Shown here: positions 55,598 through 64,000 of the stretch, piece by piece
How the letters are laid out: each line of letters begins with the position of its first letter
How positions within the stretch are numbered: position 1 is the first letter of the stretch
Source: Alisma plantago-aquatica
Lineage: Eukaryota > Streptophyta > Magnoliopsida > Alismatales > Alismataceae
Length of the DNA: 64,000 nt
Direction: 5' to 3'
NCBI GenBank assembly: GCA_963693085.1
Contig: OY856412.1
Location: forward strand, 343,245,457 to 343,309,456
Made by a program: the position numbers and the translations under genes
Notes under the pieces: model-generated
Told to the model about the DNA's origin: nothing
The model's database searches: none
What the model saw: the letters and a program-made list of their open reading frames with translations, nothing else

Positions 55598-58500
55598 AAT
55601 CCTAAAGATCCTCCAAAATGTCAGGGAAAAATTAATGTGAGTATGTATCAAAGATTGGAGAATACTCAGTTTTCACCTGTTCATCAGGATTTGCATTTGT
55701 CTTATGCAAATACAAATGCTATCATATCATCATTTCAAGATTTTGCTGAGGCTGTCAGCTCAACAGCCGCAGTTCTACCATTCAAGTTAACCTCCTGGAA
55801 TGTCAGGGGCCTCTCTAACAAGATAAGAGGTGTCCAGGAGGTTGTTAGAAAATCTGACAATCAAGTTTTTGTTCTTATTGAATCTAAAGTCCGTAAGAAG
55901 AAAATCGATAAGATGATGATGAAGTTCTTTCCTGAATTTTCTTATGTCTCTAATATTGATTCTCATGTTCTTGGTAGAATCATTGTCCATTGGAATCCCA
56001 ATTTTTGTAATGTTACTAAACTGAAGGAGACCGACCAACATTATCTTCTTGATATTGTGGTCGGTGATCAAGACTTGTGGTTGTCTGCTATCTATGGTCA
56101 TACTGAGGATAATGATCGGTCTAGTCTATGGGACTCTCTTGAAAGCACTGCTCATGTTTGTAATAAACCGTGGCTGATGATTGGGGATTTTAATGCTGTT
56201 CGTAAGGACATTGAGAGACAAGGTAAATGTCCTCCCTCCAGAAAGTCTATGGATGAGTTTAATTCCTTTCTTCTTAACTGTGGCATTGCTGAACTTGACC
56301 TTAAAGGCCCATTTTTCTCTTGGGATAACCATCAGCCTGGTGATAGGTTCATTACATCGAAGATCGATAGGGCTCTTGGTAATAATACGTTTCTGACGCA
56401 TTTTGACAATGTTTCTGGTGAGCTTGTTTCTAACACTATAGGTCATCATAGGAAGCTTAATGTTTTCATTGGTGAACCTAGAATTGTCAAATCTTCGTTT
56501 AGGTTCGTTAATGCTTGAACTTTGAAATCCTCTCTTCCTAATATTATTTCTTCTTCTTGGAGTACTAATGTGGATGGATGTGCTATGTTCAGAGTCTATA
56601 GGAAGTTTAGTATTCTCAAAAATAACTTAACCAAGTGGAACAAGCAAGATGTGGGAAATTACTATGATGAAGTCAAGAATCTCAGGTCTGCTGCTCTTCA
56701 TGCTCAAAGTATTGCTGACTGTAATCCTAATGATATAAATCTTGTGGAGAAAGCTCAATTATTAAGAAGGGAACTCACTGTTGTTGAATATGCTGAGGAA
56801 ATTCTTCTTAGCCAAAAGTCTAGAATCTCTTGGCTTAAAGAGGGGGACATGAATTCCAAGTTTTTCTACTCGTCTCTGAAGACTAGAAGATTAAGAAATT
56901 CCATCAATTGTCTCATGATTTGGGATGAGATGTGCTATGAGCCTAGCTTGATCAAGGAGCATATTTTTGATTTCTACTATAACCTTTTCAATAATAACCA
57001 TTCTAATGCAGGGCTTCTTGGTGATTTTCTTTGGAGTGGTGCTTCTGTTTCTAATTCTCAAAAAATCCGTCTTATCTCCAGAGTTACTCAAACTGAGATT
57101 GATGATGTGGTTAGCAATCTTAACTCTGACAAGGCTCCTGGGCCTGATGGGTTTAACCCTTTCTTCATCAAGAATTTTTGGTCTATTATCAAACAGGATG
57201 TTTCATCTACTATTTGCGATTTCTTCTCTAATGATAAGATGTTGAAAGAGGCTAACAACACTTTCATTACTTTGATTCCTAAATGATCTAATTCTACCGA
57301 TATCAGAAATTGGAGACTGATTGCTTTGTGTAATGTGGTCTACAAGCTTATATCCAAGATCATGGCTAATAGATTGCAAGATGTTCTGCCCTCTATTATT
57401 AGCTCCAATCAGAGTGCCTTTGTGAAAGGTAGGAATATTAAGGATTCTATCTTACTCACCAATGAGATCCTTCATGATTTCAATAGGGCCTCCTCTAGTT
57501 CTAAAATGTGTCTCAAGGTTGATATCTCGAAAGCTTACAACTCTGTGAATTGGAAGTTTCTTTTTTCTATCATGCACAAGATGGGATTCCCTTCCATTTG
57601 GATTGGCTGGATTGAAGAGATCTTTAACTCAACTTCCTACCAAGTTTTGATCAATGGGGAGCCTACTAGGCATTTTAAGCCCTCCAATGGTATTAGGCAG
57701 GGCGATCCTTTGGCCCCTTATCTCTTTGTCATTGTCATGGAGGTTTTTTCTGTTATCATGAACAAGGCTGTCAAGGATAAGACTATTTCTCCTATTAAAG
57801 CCTCTAAGAACCTTAGTGTCTCTCATCTGGTGTTTGATGATGATTTGATGATTTTTTTGGAAGCTAATAAAGATAATGCCAAGAATATTCTGTCTATTCT
57901 GAGATACTTTGGCAGCTTGTCTAGTCTTTATACCAATCCTAGCAAAAGTGAGATTATTCTTAGTAAAGCCTCTGACAGCAGTACTATTGTGGGTATTCTT
58001 GACTTCAAGATTGTTGATTTACCTTCTAAGTACTTGGGAGTTCCCTTGGTTATTGGTAAGATTAACAAAGTAGCTTGTTCTCCTCTCTTTGATAAGATCA
58101 AAGTTAGGCTTGAGGGTTGGAAAGCAAGGTGTTTGTCCATGGCTGGAAGACTTGAGCTTATTAATTCCATGATTAGCTCTATCTATCTCCATTCATGTCA
58201 TTCCTTTCCTATTCCTAAATTTGCTATGGAAGAGATTAATAGACTTTTACGCGATTTCTTATGGGGTAGTAAGAATGACAAAAAGATGCTTCATTTGATC
58301 AAATGTGAGAAAGTTACTAGGCCCAAAGCCGAGGGTGGTCTCAGCATTAGGAAGATTGAAGATGTGTCTTTGGCATGTACTCTTGCTAATGGTTGGGATA
58401 TTGCTAATAAGAAGGACTCCTTGTGGGTCAAATGGATTAATGAAAAATATCTTTTAAAGTATTCCTTTTGGCTTGTTTCTGCTAACACCAATATGTCTTG

Positions 58501-59291
58501 GAGTTTTTTTGAGAATTCTTAGTAGTAGAAACATTATGGTTAAACATGTCTCCTATATCATTGGAAATGGAGAGTGTATCAAGCTTTGGACAGATCCTTG
58601 GGTGCCAGGTAACCATTTTCTAAAGGATTGTGTTGGTGTTGACTCGTTCCTCAAGTTGGGCCTGCCTATCGACTGCCACGTTGCCTCTATTATTTCTGAT
58701 GGGCATTGGAATGTTCCCCCCTCAAGGATTAACAAGAATCTAGCTGATTTCCTTGAGAAGATTCCCTGCTCCTTAAACAATAGAGATGTTATTATGTTCT
58801 GTAATAGTGATCGACCTAAGATGAAAATCATTTGGAATTCTATAAGGGACAAACTGAATGAGTCTGATACTTTCAAGTGGATTTCAAGTTCCAAAGTCCC
58901 TAATAGGTATAAAGTGCATGCTTGGAAAGCAGCTCACAATAAGCTTCCAACTTCAGATTTTACTAGAAGACTGGGTATTCAAACTCCTTCTATGTGTTTT
59001 CTCTGTAAGTGCGATTGTGAGGATTCCATTCATGTATGCTTTCTTTGTCCGTTCTCGAAACAAATTTGGAATTATATTGGCTTGGAGTTGAATGTCTCTA
59101 TTGATTTTGATTCGTGGACTGATCTAAGTAGGATTTCTTGCAGCAAGTTCAGATTTTTGGTCTTATGTTCCCTTTATTATTTGTGGTGGGAAAGGAATTC
59201 TCGGGTGCATGATGATACTGCTAGAACTTGTGCTGAGTTGTGGAAGCTGATTCTCAAGGACTTTAAGGCTCTTAACTACCAATCTTCTTAG
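55598..59291 (+). pseudogene. LINE ORF2 (endonuclease, reverse transcriptase, zf-RVT) pseudogene
   Basis: In frame with ORF1 after one stop; first ATG 55643. The APE-type endonuclease starts at SWNVRGLSN (about 55790) and has IESK (about 55878) and GDFNAV (about 56183). TGA codons interrupt at 56516-56518 (after FRFVNA, where a Trp is expected) and 57284-57286 (after LIPK). RT motifs are NSDKAPGPDGFN (about 57121), KVDISKAYNSVNW, NGIRQGDPLAPYLF (about 57685) and HLVFDDDLMIF (about 57825), so the usual FADD box reads FDDD but keeps both aspartates. A one-base change in a T-run (58504-58510) shifts the frame. The tail carries KVHAWKAAHNKLPT and CFLCKCDCEDSIHVCFLC, a zf-RVT-like zinc-binding region, and ends at TAG 59289-59291. 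Confidence 0.92.
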
Positions 59292-60722
59292 TTGGCTGAT
59301 AGTTTGGGGTGCTTTGTTTGGTTCTTTTGGTTGTTTGTCTTTTCCTTTTGCTCCCCTATTTCTTAGGGTAAAGGTCGATTCCCCACTCCTTGGAGGAGTG
59401 TTGATGCTCCCTTCTCCCTTCTTTCAGCTTGTTCCTATAGATGTGTTGGCTGCTTATGCCTTGAGTTTGTTGGATGTTGGAGTCTCTCTCTGGGTGGTTT
59501 GCCTATAGTGGATGAGCTTATCCCTCAGGAGTGGTAGAGATCTCTATAGGTAGGTTTGATGGAGAGGCTTCTTTGAAGGTGGCGTGGCTTTGTTATCTTG
59601 TTGGTGGTCTCTTCTATTATGTTCTACTTCTTCTATCCTTCTGCTATTGCGATAGTAGAGCTTTGGAGGTGCCGTTTGCTACTGTTTGTATGATGGTTCT
59701 TGAGAGTTGTGCTTCTGTTCCTATGGCTGGATGAACTTATCCTTCGGGAGTGGCAGAGTTCTCCATAGTGCTTTTCTTGTGTTCTTGTTGTTGTTGTTGC
59801 GAAGGAAGGCCCTTTCTATTATGATGTTCACGATCTTGAGTCATTTTTTGGTTGATTCTTTGCTGAAGATGGGGCTGCGTTGAAGTTTGTTCTCTGGATT
59901 TGGCGTTGCTGCTGCAGATGTTCTTTGATGCCTTCCTTGCTGTTGGCTTTTCTTGTTGGATGGCGAGGTCTCTTTGAAGGTGGTGTGGCTGTTGGTATCT
60001 TGTTGGTGGTCTCTGCTTTTATGCTCTGTTGTTTCTGTCCATCTGCTGTTGTGACATTAGAGCTATGGAGTTGCCGTTTGCTGCTATTTGGAAGCGGGTT
60101 CTTGAGATATGTGCTTTTGTGCCTACGGATGGGTGAACTTATCCTTCGGGAGTGGCAGAGTTCTCCATAGTGCATCTCTTGTTGTTGTTGTTGTGATGGA
60201 AGGCTCTTTCCGTTGTGATGTTCCTAATCTTGAGTTGTTTTCGGGTTGATCCTTTGTTGATGATGGGGCTGCGCTGATGAGTGTTTTTTTGGCTTTGGTG
60301 TTGTTGCTACGGTTGATCTTTGATGCCTTCCTTGCTGCTAGCTTTTCTTGTAGGGGTTTCTTGTCTTGTTTCTACTACAGGTGCTTTCTGGTGCTGATGA
60401 GATGCACCAGATCTGAGGATAGTTGCTGATGTTGATGCTGATGGGTGGGTCGTCAGGTCCCCCTTCTGTTCTGGTGTCGGTGGTTTTCGTGGTTGGGTAT
60501 CTTGTGCTTCCTTTCCACCTTTTTTGGAGGTTTCATTGATGATGCTTGGCATGGGCTGTTTGAGTTTCTGATCTCTTGTTTTTCTGTCGGGGGTCTTAGT
60601 GTTTGTTAGTTGTATAGATAGTTTTTTTTCTAGTTGATTCTTGTTTGGGAATCAACATGTTTTGTACAGTTACTTTACAAAAATGAAAAACAAAGCAAAT
60701 GGAGTTTCGGCCGACCAAAAAA
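59292..60722 (+). repeat. LINE 3' UTR with about 400 bp tandem duplication
   Basis: T/G-rich, 1.43 kb. The word TGAACTTATCCTTCGGGAG recurs at 59732 and 60134 (402 bp apart), with a weaker third instance at 59513. GATGCCTTCCTTGCTG recurs about 394 bp apart near 59927 and 60321. The two units are imperfect, so the duplication is older than the insertion or a feature of the family. ORFs here (59314-59734, 59880-60170, 60307-60552) arise from the skewed composition. Confidence 0.75.
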
Positions 60723-60739
60723 AGAAAAACAAACCATCT

Positions 60740-61504
60740 ACGACAACAAACATAACCTATTTATATTCACAAATTAATGTAAACACATTAATGTCCATGT
60801 TTGCAATGAAACAAAGCAAACTAAAAATTCAAATTCATAAAGCAAGGACTGCTGAATAGTAAATAAACATTAATCAAATCAATTCAATAATAAATAAATC
60901 CAACATAGAATGATATTAGCAAATACAACAAACATTACAGATTCATATGTCACAATTGAACCGACAATAATTATTCTCAACATTATAACAAAATAGAAAA
61001 ATAAGAATAAGAAAAAGTTGCCATAGGTTGGTGAAGGGGCAGGGCCGCACTAAGAAAATAATGGGAATTAGGAGTGAAATTGGAGAGAAGGGGGAGAAGA
61101 TAACAGTGAGAATAAAAAAAAAGAGGGAGGTAAAAAGTTGGACTAAATAGATTTAATTTGAGGGAGAGGGAAGAATGAGAAGAAGAGGATGGGTATGAGA
61201 CATTGGTAACGGTGGAGAGAAATTAAGAGGGCAGAATCAGGAAGAACTGACATGGATATTGATATGTAGGTACTTAACTGTATTAGGGAGAAGAGAGTTG
61301 GAGAGAAATGGGGAGAAGGGAAAGAAATTGTTGGGAAGAAATATAGAGGGAGAGAGGAATAATCATTGATAGGACAAATTTGGTTGAAACTTGGGGAAAC
61401 ATATGGGCAGACACCACGTGTCTAGCCATGTCCACAATGTGTCTGCATCCGACACACGGCAGACATGGCCACGGCACCTCTCGGGAAGTGTCTATGCTTC
61501 CTAG
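60740..61504. other. Right part of TIR element with purine-rich tract
   Basis: 60740-61010 is AT-rich. 61020-61370 is strongly purine-biased on the plus strand (GGGAGAAGG, GAGGGAGAGGGAAGAATGAG and similar). The last 100 bp hold inverted GACAC words. No ORF. Confidence 0.55.
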
Positions 61505-61515
61505 CTTGATACTTG

Positions 61516-63736
61516 TGTTGGGTTTTAGGGGCGGAAGAGAAGGCAGCGGAAACAAAAAAATTTCTCCCCAAAACCCAGAACAAGGAACCACATCAACATC
61601 TATATAATAGGAAAGGATGGTTTGTGGAATCATACCTTGTCCCGAGGATGGTTTGCGGTCTTTAACTCTGGTCTTGGACGGTGTTTGTGCAGCTCCTGGT
61701 CGCACCGGGACTGACGACTCCTGGTCACACCGGAGTGTCAGGTTGACAATTGTCCTCCTGAGCGGCAGAAACCTCCCGCCTCTGAAGTAGTCCACACGCG
61801 ACCACCTGGAACTCCACACTCCTTGTCCCACAAGGAGTTGGAAGGAGTCGCACCCTCCTGTTGACGTACTAGTCGCCAACACACTCTCCTGCCTCCAGTT
61901 GCAACTGCAGTTGTCTTTCCCTTGCTGCGCCTCCTTTTCGGGTAGCACATGCTCAATCTCTCTCTCGGTTACCAAAACCAGAGAGAACGACAACTTTCCA
62001 GAGCAACTGGTTGCACTGAGCTGTACTTTGAGAAGACCCCAATACCCCTATATATAGGAGGGTCATGGGACAGGGTTCTCCATCCCGGGAAATGTTGGAC
62101 TAAAGCAGGAGTAGAAGGGTTCGAGAGTTTCCACAAAACAACCAACTCGCAACCTGAACTGATTGTTTCACAACTGAAACGGTCAGTTGGGGACCTGAAC
62201 CGGTCGGTTCACAAGTGAACTGGTTGGTTGGGACACCTCAATCGGTCAGTTCACAAGTGAACTGGTCGGTTGGTGGTCCTGGTCGGTTCCCGATTGACTT
62301 TCCTCCTTTTGTTTCCAATTGGTATCAAATACAAATCCTTGTTCCAATCAAATTGGGCAAGTGAAACACACGGTAAATTCTCACCAATCCTACTTTCCCA
62401 ACTTGCTCGGTTGTACCAATTGAATCGATCGTTTCTACACTGGAAGAAATCCGTTCAACCTGATCTTGAGCTGATCGATTCAACACTTGAGTCGATCGGT
62501 TCACTAAGCTCAGCCGATCGGTTCATCACATGAGCCGATCGGTTGGGAGTGCAGATTGCGCAGAATCAGTCAATTTTGAATTCAATCAATCCGATACTCC
62601 AATCAATGTGTCCAACACCTTGAACATTATGACATTGAGCTATCAATTGATTGAGTGTTTAATTGAACTACTAAACTCCTTTAGTAATCAATCTAAACAT
62701 TGTTTGTGGACAAAACTCCTCTTCCAGGTTAAATCCTATGTGTGTGACCCTACAGGTCCATTTCACATTGGCAGTGAAAGTCCATAACACTTATGACTTC
62801 ACAAGAAAAGAGCGGTGCCTAGTCACACATCAGTGCTACCCAAGTAAAAGTAGAAAGTTGGAGAACAACTTTCAATCCAACAATTCGTGAATGGTGTTAC
62901 AGTGAATGTATAATACCTTTGTCACTGATATCCTGAATGAACTCGAGGCATGGAACAGTCATCCTGTCAACGTTCATTCACTTTCTTGACCTCAGAGTAG
63001 ATTGAACGAGATATGTATGACATCAATATCACATATTGATTCACACATGCATGCACACGCCTATCTCAATCCTACTCATCAAGTGGCCTTGGACATCAAA
63101 CTCCCTCAGGAGGGACAAATCCCATATCTATCACTCACCCCTCAAAAGCCCCATGTGTCAAAGCCACCCAATCATCACCTTTATAACAACCCATGTTTCA
63201 GGATTGCGTTTGATGATGTCATAGTGTGCCCAACGACATGTGTTGAGCGTAGTGATTTCAGGTCAAAGAATCACACTCACCACCATCACTGTGAGTACTG
63301 ACTGTGACTACCATGTCATGGTTCCATGTGTCAAACTCACGGTGGGTCTGTCTGGTACACTTGTTCTCTAACAAGTACCTATTTGTTTGGTTTGATATCT
63401 CTATATCATGACTAATGAGATTTTGTCATCAACCAACACCACAATCTAGTCTTGTGTGTCATTGTTGTCTATCTACCTTCCACAATGACATCTGACTAGG
63501 GACATAACAAGAATGTACAAACTCTTAGCATCTGTATAATCTCATCGTTCAGGTCCTTAACATAAAGGCATACATCATTGAGTACTGTCATTCTCTAGAC
63601 ATTCAATATGTTTTATCACTATCTCATATGACTGAACTAGAAAGAATTGGAAGCTTGCCTTTGATGTTTATCAAATCAATCTCAATGTATCCCACCAATC
63701 ATCCCATGATTGGTTCTCAGGGCATACATACCAACA
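61516..63736 (-). repeat. Copia-A LTR (minus-strand copy), 2221 bp
   Basis: Reverse complement begins TGTTGGTATGTATGCCCTGAGA and ends CTAAAACCCAACA. It retains the TATA box (62049-62056) and the palindromic motif cluster (62159-62548), here with many GGTCGGTTCAC variants. Confidence 0.9.
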
Positions 63737-64000
63737 GACTCCCACTTGCATTGTGAGCCAATCACCCTTGAATCATATTCATAGTGATCTTCAAACATGA
63801 CCCACATGTTACTGTGCTCTTGTGCCAACATAGTGAGTTATGGCAACACCTTGCCAAAGTCTGTATGAATTGCATGTCTCACATCTTTTCGCTGTACGTC
63901 ACACGTATGAGATGGAGTTACCATAATATGCGATCTAGTATTCCTTTGCTAACCTTTAGTCACATTGCATGATCAAGGATTCCATACTTGTCATCAATGA
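63737..64000 (-). pseudogene. Copia-A interior end (PPT and pol 3' tail), cut by window edge
   Basis: Homologous to the stretch before the 3' LTR of the other copy. The minus strand starts near LIDDKYGILDHAM-like sequence, corresponding to the end of the RNase H region, and then runs to the PPT. Apparent plus-strand frame 63784-63972 is antisense and not a gene. Confidence 0.7.

Larger units (their letters stand above)
55116..60722 (+). mobile_element. L1-type LINE, 5'-truncated
   Basis: A 5.6 kb insertion flanked by a 17 bp direct repeat AGAAAAACAAACCATCT (55099-55115 and 60723-60739). It contains the end of ORF1, ORF2 with endonuclease, RT and a zf-RVT-like domain, a 1.4 kb 3' UTR and an A-rich end (GGCCGACCAAAAA). 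The 5' end falls inside ORF1, the usual result of incomplete target-primed reverse transcription. Long TSD and A-rich tail fit that mechanism. Three stops and a frameshift make it inactive. Confidence 0.92.
54873..61504. mobile_element. Putative hAT-like non-autonomous TIR element (about 1.0 kb), split by a LINE
   Basis: The outer ends CTAGGAAGCACGGACAC (54873-54889) and GTGTCTATGCTTCCTAG (61488-61504) are inverted copies (CTAGGAAGCA perfect, then two mismatches). Directly outside both lies CTTGATAC (54865-54872 and 61505-61512), an 8 bp duplication as made by hAT transposases. Both subterminal zones carry repeated GACAC words, possible transposase-binding sites. Without the LINE and its 17 bp TSD the element is 1,008 bp and has no transposase. 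A 9 bp duplication with a shifted end, as in Mutator elements, is possible because the preceding base is G on both sides, but it would leave less symmetric TIRs. Confidence 0.6.
61516..64000 (-). mobile_element. Copia-A, second copy, minus strand, 3' portion
   Basis: LTR 61516-63736 followed on its right by the interior end. The purine run CAAGTGGGAGTC (minus, 63737-63748) marks the PPT, so this is the 3' LTR and the body extends beyond the window. The last 264 bp match the reverse complement of about 29273-29536. It inserted three bases outside the TIR element's TSD; ACTTG at 61511-61515 should be one copy of its TSD. Confidence 0.88.

Noticed and set aside
59828..60552. Minus-strand Lys/Pro-rich ORFs opposite the LINE end
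   Set aside because: Antisense to the LINE 3' UTR; the low-complexity T/G-rich strand produces long antisense frames by composition.
61380..61607. 75-codon ORF across the TIR element end
   Set aside because: Crosses the boundary between the TIR element and the Copia-A LTR, so it cannot be an ancestral gene.
1..64000. tRNA genes, rRNA genes or host protein genes
   Set aside because: Scanning for cloverleaf T-arm words (GGTTCGAATCC-like), long rRNA blocks and multi-exon conserved peptides gave nothing beyond retroelement sequence and tRNA-Met PBS matches.

Overview
This window reads as repeat-packed intergenic DNA from a large angiosperm genome. It is AT-rich and contains no recognisable host gene. 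Every coding trace that I can name belongs to a retrotransposon, and every one is broken by stops, frameshifts, truncation or nested insertions. The plant assignment rests on a Cassandra-type TRIM (LTRs carrying 5S rRNA-like sequence), a Sirevirus-like Ty1/copia element, a second copia family with the plant UBN2-type gag, PBS sequences matching plant initiator tRNA-Met, and a plant L1-type LINE. Species cannot be judged from the sequence alone.

Layout. 1-9206 is a minus-strand LTR element with giant (3.4 kb) LTRs and a 4.3 kb interior without usable ORFs; I call it LARD-1 (a decayed Gypsy-type large retrotransposon derivative). 9207-12897 is unassigned AT-rich DNA. 12898-14889 is a plus-strand, 3'-truncated LARD-1 LTR that meets a minus-strand LARD-1 interior at an inversion or deletion junction. 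That second copy (LARD-1b) runs 14901-35926 and has been opened three times: by a 4.1 kb tandem Cassandra array (15365-19490, TSD ACTCT), by a 9 kb copia element, Copia-A (22649-31687, TSD CTCTG/ATCTG), and by a single intact Cassandra (34135-34968, TSD ATAGG) placed at the TATA box of its 5' LTR.

35927-53946 is a Sirevirus-like element whose 5' LTR is cut at the LARD-1b boundary. It keeps gag (zinc knuckle, coiled coil), protease, integrase, RT and RNase H relics, a third ORF, iterated polypurine tracts and a full 3' LTR. The third ORF is split by another giant-LTR element, LARD-2 (41734-50472, TSD TCATG, minus strand). 53947-54872 is a short GC-rich unassigned block. 54873-61504 looks like a 1.0 kb non-autonomous TIR element (8 bp TSD CTTGATAC, GACAC-rich ends) split by a 5.6 kb 5'-truncated LINE (55116-60722, 17 bp TSD). 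61516-64000 is the 3' LTR and the end of the interior of a second Copia-A copy on the minus strand, running off the window.

The most unusual object is the Cassandra array. It is a higher-order repeat of about 1,061 bp in which full LTRs alternate with LTRs that lack the 5S-like promoter, and in which ordinary PBS-bearing interiors alternate with interiors whose PBS half is replaced by an inverted fragment of the surrounding LARD-1 element. Insertions can be ordered: Sirevirus, TIR element and LARD-1b are the older layer; LARD-2, the Cassandra elements, Copia-A and the LINE are younger insertions into them.
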